A stretch of DNA of 64,000 bases from DASVNK01 sp036383895 (GTDB lineage Bacteria; Verrucomicrobiota; Verrucomicrobiia; Limisphaerales; SXQI01): assembly GCA_036383895.1 (NCBI GenBank), contig DASVNK010000048.1, positions 1 to 64,000 of the forward strand, in the 5' to 3' direction. Below the pieces are notes generated by a model. The model saw nothing but the letters and a program-made list of their open reading frames with translations. It ran no database searches and was not told the origin of the DNA. The position numbers and the translations under genes were made by a program. Shown in pieces: positions 9,096-17,782 of the stretch. How positions within the stretch are numbered: position 1 is the first letter of the stretch; each line of letters opens with the position of its first letter.

Positions 9096-10985
9096 GTGCG
9101 CACACTGGATCGCATTGTCGCGTTCGCGACGCTTCTGCTTGGCTGCGTGTGCTTAGCGGATTCCGTCGAGCCGCTCAATGTTCCCCCCGAAGGCAAAGCA
9201 GGATTCACCCGACTGGAAGCACTGAAAACCGGGATTTCTTTCACTAATCAGTTGAGTGACGCTCGGGCAGCGACCAATCGTAATCTCTTGAGCGGTTCAG
9301 GTGTCGCCGCAGGCGACATCGACAATGACGGCAACATCGATTTGTTCTTTTGCGCGTTGGACAACTCCAACGCGCTGTACCGGAACCTGGGGAACTGGCG
9401 TTTTGAAAACATCACCGCTTCCAGTCCTTCGATTACCTTGGAGGACTCGGATTGCACCGGCGCAGCGTTTGCCGATGTCGATGGTGACGGCGATTTAGAC
9501 CTGCTGGTCAACGCACTGGGAAAAGGAACACAACTCTTTCTCAACGACGGAAAAGGCGGATTCAGTCCGAAAACGGACTCTGGGCTGCAAACGCATGCCG
9601 GCAGTACTTCGCTCGCGTTGGCGGACATTGACGGCGATTCAGACCTGGACCTTTATGTCTGCAATTTCCGACCCACCACCATCCGCGACGACCCCACCAC
9701 GAAGTATTCCGTCGGTTACATTGGTGACCGCCCAGTCGTTCTGAAAGTGAATGGGCGTCCTGCGACGGCACCCGATCTGACGAATCGCTTTCTCGTCGCG
9801 GCGAATGGCCTCGTCATCGAGCAAGGCGAAGCAGACGTGCTTTACGAGAACGACGGCGCAGGACGATTCACCGCAATTTCGTTTACGTCCGGCCGCTTCC
9901 GGGAAGCCAACGGTGAGGTGCTCAAACAAGCTCCATTCGACTGGGGCCTTGCAGTTCAAATGCGCGACTTCACCGGCGATGGCGCACCCGATATTTACGT
10001 CTGCAACGATTATTGGACTCCCGACCGAATCTGGATCAACGATGGGCGGGGAAATTTTCACGCGGCCCCGCTGCATGCCTTTCGTACCACCAGCTATTCC
10101 TCCATGGGGGTCGATTTCGCCGACCTGGATCGCAACGGCACGATGGACTGTGTCGTTCTCGATATGCTTTCTCGGCAGCATAAGGAGCGACAGGTGCAAG
10201 TGGCAGACGTTCCCGATTACCATTCGGTGCCAGGGGAAATTTGGACGCGATTTCAACTACCGCAAAACACCGTGCAATTAAATCGCGGCGACGGGACGTT
10301 CGCGGAGATCGGCAGACTGTGCGGCCTGGAAGCCTCGGAGTGGTCCTGGAACCCAATTTTCCTGGATGTCGATTTCGACGGATGGGAAGACCTGCTCGTT
10401 TCCAATGGCCACCGACGCGACTTCCAAAACATGGACGCCACGTCCGACATTCAGAATGCACTGAAATCCAAACGGCTCACCTTTGCAGATCGGCGCGCCA
10501 TCATGGAGATTTTTCCGGGGCTCAATACGACCAACGCCGCATTCCGGAATAATGGCGATCTCACCTTCAGTGATATGGGTGCGCAGTGGGGATTGAATTC
10601 ACCCGCTATCTCGCACGGGAGCTGTTTGGCGGATCTCGATAATGACGGAGACATGGATCTCGTCGTAAATAACCTGGGCAGTTCCTTAGGAGTTTATCGG
10701 AACGACGCGACAGCTCCGCGAGTCCTCGTCCGCCTCAAAGGAACTGGGAAGAATCGGCACGGTATCGGCGCACAAATTTTCGTTGGCGCTGGCTCACTGG
10801 TGCAAACGCAGGAAATACTTGGCGGCGGGCGTTACTTGTCATCCGATGCGCCGGAACGCTCGTTTGCATTGCCGGAAAGCGCCGGAGCCTGGATCGAAAT
10901 TCGCTGGCGCGATGGGCAGAAAACGCGGATCGCCGACGTTAAGGCAAATTCCCGGCACGTGATTTCCCATCCTGCTGCGCGTTGA
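9096..10985 (+). CDS. Secreted FG-GAP/VCBS-repeat protein with ASPIC/UnbV C-terminal domain
   Basis: The roughly 629-residue protein carries at least six repeats built on the calcium-binding pattern DxDxDGxxD, for example DIDNDGNIDLFF, DVDGDGDLDLLV, DIDGDSDLDLYV and DLDNDGDMDLVV, which form a beta-propeller. The last 70 residues (GIGAQIFVGAG to IEIRWRDGQKTRI) match the ASPIC/UnbV domain found in CRTAC1-like proteins. A GTG at 9096 gives a clean signal peptide (VRTLDRIVAFATLLLGCV); an ATG at 9048 is also possible. It is expected at the cell surface or exported, and its function is unknown. Such proteins are abundant in PVC bacteria. Confidence 0.85.
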   Translation: MRTLDRIVAFATLLLGCVCLADSVEPLNVPPEGKAGFTRLEALKTGISFTNQLSDARAATNRNLLSGSGVAAGDIDNDGNIDLFFCALDNSNALYRNLGNWRFENITASSPSITLEDSDCTGAAFADVDGDGDLDLLVNALGKGTQLFLNDGKGGFSPKTDSGLQTHAGSTSLALADIDGDSDLDLYVCNFRPTTIRDDPTTKYSVGYIGDRPVVLKVNGRPATAPDLTNRFLVAANGLVIEQGEADVLYENDGAGRFTAISFTSGRFREANGEVLKQAPFDWGLAVQMRDFTGDGAPDIYVCNDYWTPDRIWINDGRGNFHAAPLHAFRTTSYSSMGVDFADLDRNGTMDCVVLDMLSRQHKERQVQVADVPDYHSVPGEIWTRFQLPQNTVQLNRGDGTFAEIGRLCGLEASEWSWNPIFLDVDFDGWEDLLVSNGHRRDFQNMDATSDIQNALKSKRLTFADRRAIMEIFPGLNTTNAAFRNNGDLTFSDMGAQWGLNSPAISHGSCLADLDNDGDMDLVVNNLGSSLGVYRNDATAPRVLVRLKGTGKNRHGIGAQIFVGAGSLVQTQEILGGGRYLSSDAPERSFALPESAGAWIEIRWRDGQKTRIADVKANSRHVISHPAAR

Positions 10986-11050
10986 CCCGGTGTCCCGCTT
11001 GACGATTGCGCCGCAGTCGCCGAATATTCGCCCCACCAAGGAGTTCCGTT

Positions 11051-11926
11051 ATGATTACAAGCCGAAGTCGCTTGCCTGAATTTCTACAAAAGTATGGATC
11101 CGATCTGCACAACGAATGGGTCCGCGAACAACTCAGCATCATCAGCCGCCACGGCGTAATCCGCGAAAATGAGTTGCGGGACGAAACGCGGCGGTTCCTG
11201 GCGTTGCTCCAGGAGACGTTGCAAAAAGCGAGTGTCGAAGAATTTTCGACCGGCGCATGGGATAACATGAGGCAGTTGCTGAGCGAGATTTCGCGCTCGC
11301 GGGGGTTGCAAGGGTTCTCACCGACGGAGACTGCATTGTTCGTGCTCTCGCTGAAGCGCCCTCTTTGTGAGCGGCTGAAGAAGGAATTCTCGAACGATGC
11401 TCAGGCGCTGTATAACGAAACCTGGGTCGCCACTGAACTTCTGGAAAAACTCGCGCTGCACACCAGCGAAGCACATCTGAAGGCCCGCGAAGAAGTCATC
11501 TCGCGGCAGCAGCAGGATCTGCTCGAACTTTCCACGCCCGTCGTCAAATTGTGGGAAGGCATTCTCGTCCTGCCGATGATCGGCACGCTCGATAGCGCCC
11601 GGACTCAAGTCGTCATGGAATCATTGCTGCAGCGCATTGTCGAAACCGGTTCGGATGTCGCCATTATCGACATCACCGGCGTTCCAACTGTCGACACTCT
11701 CGTCGCGCAGCATCTGCTCAAGACTGTAACCGCCGCTCGGCTGATGGGCGCTGATTGCATCATCAGCGGCATCCGCCCGCAGATCGCGCAGACCATCGTT
11801 CATCTCGGCGTTGAACTCGGCGATGTGACGACGAAATCAAATATCTCCGACGCGTTCGCGCTCGCGCTTCGACAGCGCGGGCTGACGGTCTGCAAGCAAA
11901 AGTCCACATCTGCCCCGAAACCCTAA
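11051..11926 (+). CDS. rsbR: RsbR-like stressosome protein (sensor + STAS)
   Basis: The 291-residue protein has an N-terminal helical domain (about 1-150) of the RsbR sensor type and a C-terminal STAS domain (about 163-275). The signature stretches IIDITGVPTVDTLVAQHLL and SGIRPQIAQTIVHLGVEL closely resemble B. subtilis RsbR. T216 and T248 are the likely RsbT phosphorylation sites; the exact pairing with T171/T205 needs an alignment. A strong ribosome-binding site AAGGAG (11038-11043) lies 7 nt before the ATG, which fixes the start. It is first in a five-gene overlapping operon and would build the stressosome scaffold with RsbS. The input signal of the N-terminal domain is unknown. Confidence 0.9.
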   Translation: MITSRSRLPEFLQKYGSDLHNEWVREQLSIISRHGVIRENELRDETRRFLALLQETLQKASVEEFSTGAWDNMRQLLSEISRSRGLQGFSPTETALFVLSLKRPLCERLKKEFSNDAQALYNETWVATELLEKLALHTSEAHLKAREEVISRQQQDLLELSTPVVKLWEGILVLPMIGTLDSARTQVVMESLLQRIVETGSDVAIIDITGVPTVDTLVAQHLLKTVTAARLMGADCIISGIRPQIAQTIVHLGVELGDVTTKSNISDAFALALRQRGLTVCKQKSTSAPKP

Positions 11927-11934
11927 GCGATCCT

Positions 11935-12324
11935 ATGGAACGCATCCCAATTTTGCGGATGGGCGAGTTTCTCCTGGTCACAATCCAGGTGGATATGCAC
12001 GACCGGCTTGCCCTCACGTTGCAGGATGATCTCACCGCCGCGATCAGCAAGAATAGTTCGCGCGGCGTGTTGATCGACATCTCGTCACTCGAGATTGTTG
12101 ATTCCTTCATTGGCCGCACGCTCGGAAACATCTCTGCCATGGCGCGGGTGCTTGATGCGGCTACCGTCGTCGTCGGCATGCGTCCGGCCGTAGCAATTAC
12201 GCTCGTCGAACTCGGCATGGCGCTGAGCGGTGTTCGCACCGCGCTGAATGTCGAGAAAGGAATGCAACTGCTCCAGGAATGTTTGCCGCCGAAGCTGCAG
12301 GAGGACGATGATTCAAGTGACTAA
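11935..12324 (+). CDS. rsbS: RsbS-like STAS protein
   Basis: The 129-residue single STAS domain matches RsbS, the partner that holds RsbT kinase in the stressosome. S57 in EIVDSFIGRTL aligns with the phosphorylated serine of B. subtilis RsbS, and GMRPAVAITLVELG is the second conserved stretch. The gene starts 8 bp after rsbR and its 3' end overlaps rsbT by 17 bp, so the three are co-transcribed. Phosphorylation of S57 by the RsbT-like kinase would release that kinase. Confidence 0.9.
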   Translation: MERIPILRMGEFLLVTIQVDMHDRLALTLQDDLTAAISKNSSRGVLIDISSLEIVDSFIGRTLGNISAMARVLDAATVVVGMRPAVAITLVELGMALSGVRTALNVEKGMQLLQECLPPKLQEDDDSSD

Positions 12325-12715
12325 ATCAGACCTCCTTCAAATTCGGAACGAGGCAGACGTCGTCCAGGCGCGGCAGGCGGTGCGCCGCTGGGCGACCGAG
12401 CAGGCTTTCCCGATTGTCGATCAAACAAAGATTGTCACCGCTGCCAGCGAACTCGCTCGCAACACCCTCGTGTACGGCCGCGGTGGAACGGTGAGGCTCG
12501 AAGCGCTGAACGACGGCGCTCGCAAAGGGCTTCGTCTCACCTTTGAAGATCAAGGCCCGGGCATTGCCAACCTGCAACAGGCCCTTCAGGATGGATACAG
12601 CACCGGCGGCGGCCTCGGCCTCGGCTTGAGCGGCGCGAGGCGACTTTCCAACGAATTTCACATTGAGTCGGAACTGGGCAAAGGCACACGGGTGATGATT
12701 GCACGGTGGCGCTGA
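12308..12715 (+). CDS. rsbT: RsbT-like switch serine/threonine kinase
   Basis: The 135-residue protein is a single GHKL ATPase domain of the RsbT/RsbW type. It shows the N-box SELARNTLVYG, the G1 box DQGPGI and the G2 box GLGLGLSGARRL. By family knowledge it phosphorylates RsbS and RsbR, then leaves the complex to act on its output partner. The ATG at 12308 lies inside the end of rsbS, and the stop codon overlaps the next start as ATGA, so translation is coupled. In Bacillus the output is RsbU; here no RsbU is present, which points to the downstream ATPase-containing proteins. Confidence 0.9.
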   Translation: MIQVTKSDLLQIRNEADVVQARQAVRRWATEQAFPIVDQTKIVTAASELARNTLVYGRGGTVRLEALNDGARKGLRLTFEDQGPGIANLQQALQDGYSTGGGLGLGLSGARRLSNEFHIESELGKGTRVMIARWR

Positions 12716-13722
12716 TGACCGACCGTCGCACTCTTTGCTTTCCGGTCGCGGACTCGTCGCAGGTGGGCGGAGCCCGGCGTGCGGCCGCCCAACTCGCTGC
12801 ACGTATTGGTTTGGACGAGAACTCGGCCGGCAGAGCGGCGATTCTTACGACCGAACTTGCGAACAATCTTCACAAACACGCGCGCGATGGATCGATCCTG
12901 ATGCACTCATTGGATGAGCCTCACCGTGGTCTGGAGTTGATCGCCATCGATAAGGGCCCCGGTATGGATGTCGCCAGGTGCATGCGAGACGGCTACTCGA
13001 CCAGTGGAACGCCAGGCACCGGCCTCGGCTCGGTCGTGCGAATGGCCGATCTCTGGGACGTTTACTCCGTCGAAGGAATGGGCACTGCCGTCCTCGCGCG
13101 CATCCATGCGAAATCCTCCGCCGAACGTCGAAGGAAACTTTCGCTGGGCGCTATCTGCCTGCCGCTGAAGGGCGAAACCCGCTGTGGCGACAATTGGTCG
13201 CATCTCTCCACTTCAACCGGTGAACGTGTCCTGGTCGTGGACGGAATTGGACACGGCACGTTGGCTTCAGACGCGGCTGAGACGGCGGCCACCACCTTCG
13301 AGCGCGCCAGGGCAGTTCCGCTATCCGGCACGATTCGCAGCATCCACGAAGCGCTCAAAAACACCCGCGGAGCCGCCATCGCCATCGCTGAGATCGACAT
13401 CGAACGTGGCATTCTCCGCTACGTCGGCGTCGGCAATATCGCTGCACAAGTCTTGCATGCGGGCACTTCTCGGTCATTGGTTTCCCATAACGGCACCATG
13501 GGGCATGAAATTCGAAAAGTTCAGGAGTTCCAGTACCCGTGGCCCGCTGGAGCGCTGCTGGTCATGACTTCGGACGGCCTTACAACCAGGTGGGATTTGA
13601 AGAAGTATCCGGGTCTCGCCCAACGTCCGCCTTCGCTCCTGGCGAGCGTTCTGTGGCGAGATTTCGCCCGCGGCCGCGACGACGCCACAGTTGTCGTCGC
13701 GCGCGAAGAAACGGCCGCATGA
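12715..13722 (+). CDS. Fusion of RsbT/W-like ATPase and RsbX-like PP2C phosphatase
   Basis: The 335-residue protein joins two domains usually made separately. Residues about 5-130 form a second GHKL ATPase (N-box TELANNLHKHA, G1 DKGPGM, G2 GTGLGSVVRMAD). Residues about 140-330 form a PP2C/SpoIIE-type phosphatase of the RsbX kind, with CGDN, VVDGIGHG, GVGN, SDG and GRDDATVVV, so all metal-binding aspartates appear present. RsbX dephosphorylates RsbS and RsbR to reset the stressosome. The start at 12715 overlaps the rsbT stop codon; an in-frame GTG at 12706 is an alternative. Its end overlaps the next gene by 4 bp. Confidence 0.88.
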   Translation: MTDRRTLCFPVADSSQVGGARRAAAQLAARIGLDENSAGRAAILTTELANNLHKHARDGSILMHSLDEPHRGLELIAIDKGPGMDVARCMRDGYSTSGTPGTGLGSVVRMADLWDVYSVEGMGTAVLARIHAKSSAERRRKLSLGAICLPLKGETRCGDNWSHLSTSTGERVLVVDGIGHGTLASDAAETAATTFERARAVPLSGTIRSIHEALKNTRGAAIAIAEIDIERGILRYVGVGNIAAQVLHAGTSRSLVSHNGTMGHEIRKVQEFQYPWPAGALLVMTSDGLTTRWDLKKYPGLAQRPPSLLASVLWRDFARGRDDATVVVAREETAA

Positions 13723-15476
13723 CGATCGCGATGCTCAACGTGGAAATTCGCTGCGAACACGACGTGGTGCTCGCACGTCAGCGCGCTCGACAAATCGCCG
13801 AAGCGCTCGGCTACGAGGAACAAGACCAGGTGCGCATCGCGACCGCAGTTTCAGAATTGGCGCGAAACGCCTTCCAATACGCGCGCGGCGGCAACTTGGA
13901 GTTCTCGGTAATCGACGAACCCGAGCAAGTTTTTGAGATCAAGGTTAGCGATAACGGCCCCGGCATCTCAAACATGTCAGAGATCCTCAACGGCTCGTAT
14001 GTTTCCCGCACGGGCATGGGACTTGGTCTAATCGGAGCGAAACGCCTGATGGATCGCTTTGACGTTCAGACTTCTTCCTCTGGAACCACCATCGTCATTG
14101 GCAAGCGCCTTCCCCCATACAAAGAACCCCTCTCTCAAAAACAGATCAGCACCCTCGCCCAGACGCTCGCTCGTCAAAAAACGGACGATCCTTACTCCGA
14201 AATCCAAAGGCAGAACCGCGAGTTGCTCGGTGCTCTCGCGGAATTGGAACAACGCCAGAAAGAGCTCAGTGCGTTAAACCGAGAACTCGAAGATACAAAC
14301 CGCGGCGTAGTCGCTCTTTACGCCGAACTCGACCAGCGCGCCGACTTTCTCCGCCGCGTTTCCGAGAGCAAGACTCGATTCTTCTCGAACATGACGCACG
14401 AGTTCCGCACGCCGCTCAATTCGATTATGAGCCTGGCACAAATGCTCGCCGACGAGCTCGACGGCCCCCTCGCGCCAGAGCAGCAAAAACAAGTCGCTTT
14501 CATCCGCCGCGCCGCCGCGGACCTTGCGCAGCTCGTCGATGAACTGCTCGATATCGCTAAAATCGAAGCCGGGAAAAATTTCGTTCGGCCCGCTCCGTTT
14601 ACACTGCCCGATCTGTTTAAATCGCTTCGTGGTGCGCTTCGTCCCCTGCTCGCGCAAAACTCATCAGTCAGCCTCGTTTTCGAAACCCCCGAAGACCTCG
14701 CTCCGCTGCACACTGATGAAAGCAAACTCAGTCAGATCATCCGGAACTTCATCTCCAACGCGCTGAAATTTACCGAGCGCGGCGAGGTGCGCGTCTTTGC
14801 TCATGCCGACGGCCCGGACCACGTCATCGTTTCGGTCACCGATACTGGCATCGGCATCGCGCCGGAAAATCAGGCGCGCATCTTCGAAGAATTCGAGCAG
14901 GTGGAAGGCGCGCATCAACTTAAAACAAAAGGCACCGGCCTCGGATTGCCCCTCGCGAAAGCTCTCGCCGAACTTCTCGGCGGCAGCATCCATCTACAGA
15001 GCGAACTCGGGCTTGGTTCAGCTTTCTCGCTCCGCATCCCCATTCGATATCGCGCGCGCGATGCAACCTCTCCCTCCTCCGAAGCACCACACGCCAGGCT
15101 CCAGCGTGTGCTCATCATTGATGACGATGAAGCGGCCCGTTACCTCGTGAGGAGCGTCCTGCCTGAAAACTTCTCCGTGACTGAAGCGGCGAGCGCGCAA
15201 GAAGGGATCCGCATCGCCCTCGACACGAAGCCCGACCTCATCGTGCTGGACCTCGGCTTGCCAGATATTGACGGCACTCGCGTGCTGCGCCAATTGAAAG
15301 ACACTCCACAAACTTCAGGCATCCCCGTCATCGTGAATACCTCCCGCCAGTTGTCACCCGCGGAACAATCCGAGCTTTCTAAATCCATAGGCGTTCTTTC
15401 CAAGAACGAACCCGATCGGGATCAAGCAAGAGGCAAATGGATGCGCCTGCTGCGCGACGCCGGAATTCTCGAATGA
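13719..15476 (+). CDS. Hybrid histidine kinase with extra N-terminal RsbT/W-like ATPase and C-terminal receiver
   Basis: The 585-residue protein is built of four parts. An RsbT/W-like GHKL ATPase spans about 8-130 (SELARNAFQYA, DNGPGI, GMGLGLIGAKRL). A coiled coil follows (about 160-215). A classical HisKA/HATPase kinase has H227 in HEFRTPLNSI, the N-box NFISNALKF and DTGIGI. A receiver domain (463-580) has the acidic cluster 468-470, phosphoacceptor D511 and K562. No membrane segment is seen, so it is cytoplasmic. The ATG overlaps the previous stop codon as ATGA. This protein is the likely output of the stressosome, converting RsbT release into a phosphorelay. The frame is open upstream to 13539, but that part overlaps the phosphatase gene. 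Confidence 0.9.
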   Translation: MTIAMLNVEIRCEHDVVLARQRARQIAEALGYEEQDQVRIATAVSELARNAFQYARGGNLEFSVIDEPEQVFEIKVSDNGPGISNMSEILNGSYVSRTGMGLGLIGAKRLMDRFDVQTSSSGTTIVIGKRLPPYKEPLSQKQISTLAQTLARQKTDDPYSEIQRQNRELLGALAELEQRQKELSALNRELEDTNRGVVALYAELDQRADFLRRVSESKTRFFSNMTHEFRTPLNSIMSLAQMLADELDGPLAPEQQKQVAFIRRAAADLAQLVDELLDIAKIEAGKNFVRPAPFTLPDLFKSLRGALRPLLAQNSSVSLVFETPEDLAPLHTDESKLSQIIRNFISNALKFTERGEVRVFAHADGPDHVIVSVTDTGIGIAPENQARIFEEFEQVEGAHQLKTKGTGLGLPLAKALAELLGGSIHLQSELGLGSAFSLRIPIRYRARDATSPSSEAPHARLQRVLIIDDDEAARYLVRSVLPENFSVTEAASAQEGIRIALDTKPDLIVLDLGLPDIDGTRVLRQLKDTPQTSGIPVIVNTSRQLSPAEQSELSKSIGVLSKNEPDRDQARGKWMRLLRDAGILE

Positions 15477-15600
15477 CTCGCCCTTTCTCCCTCATCCGCT
15501 CTAATCCACTCAATTTTCCTTGCGCCAGACATTCTCTTGCTGCTTCGCTCAGCACGATGATTCCTTGCGCGCGGACACACGCCCCCGCACCTGTGCAGAC

Positions 15601-16440
15601 GTGAGACAAATCGACGATTTTATTTCGAACGCGGATTTCCTGCCGCCCGCATTTCAATTGCTGCCGCGTCTCCTGCTCCTGCTGGAAGATGTCGAAACAA
15701 ATGCCGACGCTCTCGCTGACTTGATCCGCGTCGACCCCGGCCTTACCGCTGACATCCTGCGCGTGTGCAACAGCGCGCGCTATGGCCTCACCTATCGCGC
15801 CGAAAACATCCAGCAAGCCATTCTCCGCATCGGCTTTCGCGAAGTGCATCGCATCGTGATGACCGTCATCTCCTCTCCGGCGCTCAAGGATCCAGAGAAC
15901 ACCTACGCGCCGCACCAAACCGACCTCTGGAACCATTCCCTTGCCACCGCCGTCGCCAGCCAATCGATCGCCGCGCATTCCAGCATCGATGCCGACCTCG
16001 CCTTCACCGCTGCTTTGCTGCACGACATTGGCAAGGTCGTCCTTTCGCACGCCCTGCCGAAGCAATACGGCGATCTAGTGAAAGCCGCCTCCGAACGCAA
16101 CCAGCCACTCTATCTCGCCGAGCGTGATGCTTTCAAAACCGATCACGCCGTGGTTGGCGCCCGTCTCCTGGACCGCTGGGGTTTTCCGAAAAATATGTCT
16201 ATTGCCATTCGGAACCACCACGAACCTGCCAAGGCCAAGGACGAAATCCGTCTCGCCTCCTGCATCTGCCTTTCCAACGTCCTCGCTTACCACGTCGAAA
16301 ACATCCAGGTGCGTCCCGAATATGTCGTCTTCCCGGACAGCGACGCCCTCCAGGAACTGGGCCTGACCCAGCCAGAACTTCAGAACCTTGCGCCCGAAGC
16401 CCGCGAAGCATTCACTCGCGCCCAACAAAATTTTGTCTGA
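15601..16440 (+). CDS. HDOD-domain signalling protein
   Basis: The roughly 279-residue protein is an HDOD domain. The stretch FQLLPRLLLLLED...DPGLTADILRVCNSARYG opens it, and LLHDIGKVVLSHALP keeps an HD-type histidine-aspartate pair, with further histidines in WNHSL and NHHEP. HDOD proteins are found in two-component and second-messenger signalling and are often non-enzymatic scaffolds. A GTG at 15601 is chosen as start because the domain begins at once; the open frame reaches a TTG at 15520, which is unlikely. It follows the hybrid kinase by 124 bp on the same strand and may be a response partner of its receiver domain. Confidence 0.83.
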   Translation: MRQIDDFISNADFLPPAFQLLPRLLLLLEDVETNADALADLIRVDPGLTADILRVCNSARYGLTYRAENIQQAILRIGFREVHRIVMTVISSPALKDPENTYAPHQTDLWNHSLATAVASQSIAAHSSIDADLAFTAALLHDIGKVVLSHALPKQYGDLVKAASERNQPLYLAERDAFKTDHAVVGARLLDRWGFPKNMSIAIRNHHEPAKAKDEIRLASCICLSNVLAYHVENIQVRPEYVVFPDSDALQELGLTQPELQNLAPEAREAFTRAQQNFV

Positions 16441-16533
16441 ATTCTCGCGATCCCCGCGTGCGAACAACGCTTTCTTGACCGCGCAACGATTCTCCCTAGC
16501 ATCCGCAGAACTTTTGTACGATTGTCTTACCTG

Positions 16534-17691
16534 ATGAACGCTGTCCTGGCTCTTGAAGATGGTTCGGTTTACCGCGGTCGCGGCTTCGGTGCGCGCGCTG
16601 AAGCCTGCGGCGAGGTTTGCTTCAATACCTCCATGACCGGCTACCAGGAAATTCTCACCGATCCATCTTATAAAGGTCAGATCGTCACGATGACTTATCC
16701 GCAAATCGGAAACTACGGCGTGAATCTGCAGGACGTTGAATCCTGGCGCCCGCACGTCGCCGGCTTTGTCATTCGCGAACTCTCTCCGGTCGTCAGTAAT
16801 TGGCGCGCCGATTTCTCGCTGACCGACTATCTTGAGAAATACGGCATTCCCGGCATTCAGGACGTCGACACACGCGCATTGACGAAGAAGCTCCGCGTCG
16901 GCGGCGCGATGAAAGGTTACGTCGGAACGATCGATATCTCAGATGAGGATGCCGTGAAGCGCGCCAGGGAATGGACCGGGCTCGTCGGCGTTGATTACGT
17001 CAAGGAAGTCACCCACAAAGAGGCTTTCGCGTGGGATGCCAAAGACGAACAGAGCGCTGCCTTCAAACTCGTACGAGGCACCGCGAGCGCTGATGCCCGC
17101 CAGGAGCGCGAACCACTGCGCACCGCTGACATACCGATCGTCGCTTACGACTTCGGGATGAAGTACAATATCCTTCGCCGCCTGCGCCAAAAAGGATTCA
17201 AGGTGCAGGTCGTTCCCGCGAACACTCCCGCTTCCGAAGTTCTAAAATACAAACCCGCTGGCATCTTTCTCTCCAACGGCCCGGGCGATCCTTCCGCTCT
17301 TCCGCACATCGTGCGTGAAGTTAAGGGACTCGTGAACTCAGGCGTGCCCATGTTCGGCATTTGCCTCGGCCACCAAATCCTCGGCCAGGCGTTCGGCGGA
17401 AAAACTTTCAAACTCAAATTCGGCCACCGCGGCGCCAACCAGCCGGTCAAAGATCTCGAAACCGGCAAAGTCGAAATCACCTCCCAAAACCACGGCTTCG
17501 CAGTCGATCCCAAGAGCCTGCCGAGCGACGTCGAAGTCAATCGCGTCAACCTGAATGACCAGACCGTCGAAGGCATGCGCCACAAAACCAAGCCGATCTA
17601 CTGCGTGCAGTACCACCCGGAGGCTTCACCCGGGCCGCACGATTCAACTATCCTCTTCGACGAGTTCCGTAAGCTCATCGAAAAATCCTAA
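16534..17691 (+). CDS. carA: Carbamoyl-phosphate synthase small (glutaminase) subunit
   Basis: The 385-residue protein supplies ammonia from glutamine for carbamoyl phosphate, the precursor of pyrimidines and arginine. The N-terminal CPSase domain opens with LALEDGSVYRG and has NTSMTGYQEILTDPSY. The C-terminal class I amidotransferase has GICLGHQILGQ with the catalytic cysteine, SQNHGFAV, and YHPEASPGPHD with the catalytic His and Glu. The ATG at 16534 is preferred over a TTG at 16522. The large subunit carB is not in the window. A strong terminator follows at 17734. Confidence 0.96.
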   Translation: MNAVLALEDGSVYRGRGFGARAEACGEVCFNTSMTGYQEILTDPSYKGQIVTMTYPQIGNYGVNLQDVESWRPHVAGFVIRELSPVVSNWRADFSLTDYLEKYGIPGIQDVDTRALTKKLRVGGAMKGYVGTIDISDEDAVKRAREWTGLVGVDYVKEVTHKEAFAWDAKDEQSAAFKLVRGTASADARQEREPLRTADIPIVAYDFGMKYNILRRLRQKGFKVQVVPANTPASEVLKYKPAGIFLSNGPGDPSALPHIVREVKGLVNSGVPMFGICLGHQILGQAFGGKTFKLKFGHRGANQPVKDLETGKVEITSQNHGFAVDPKSLPSDVEVNRVNLNDQTVEGMRHKTKPIYCVQYHPEASPGPHDSTILFDEFRKLIEKS

Positions 17692-17733
17692 ACGCAAGTC
17701 TCCATCAAAGGATAATCAACTGGTCCAAACAAG

Positions 17734-17760
17734 AAGGGCCGCCCGAAGGACGGCCCTTTG
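17734..17760. terminator. Bidirectional terminator between carA and the leucine-rich protein gene
   Basis: AAGGGCCG (17734-17741) pairs with CGGCCCTT (17751-17758) around a 9-nt loop. Both flanks are T-rich when read outward: CTTTGATCTTTT to the right, CTTCTTGTTTG to the left on the minus strand. It sits between the convergent genes carA and 17783-18619 and can serve both. Confidence 0.8.
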
Positions 17761-17782
17761 ATCTTTTCTAAGTCTGTCGTTG

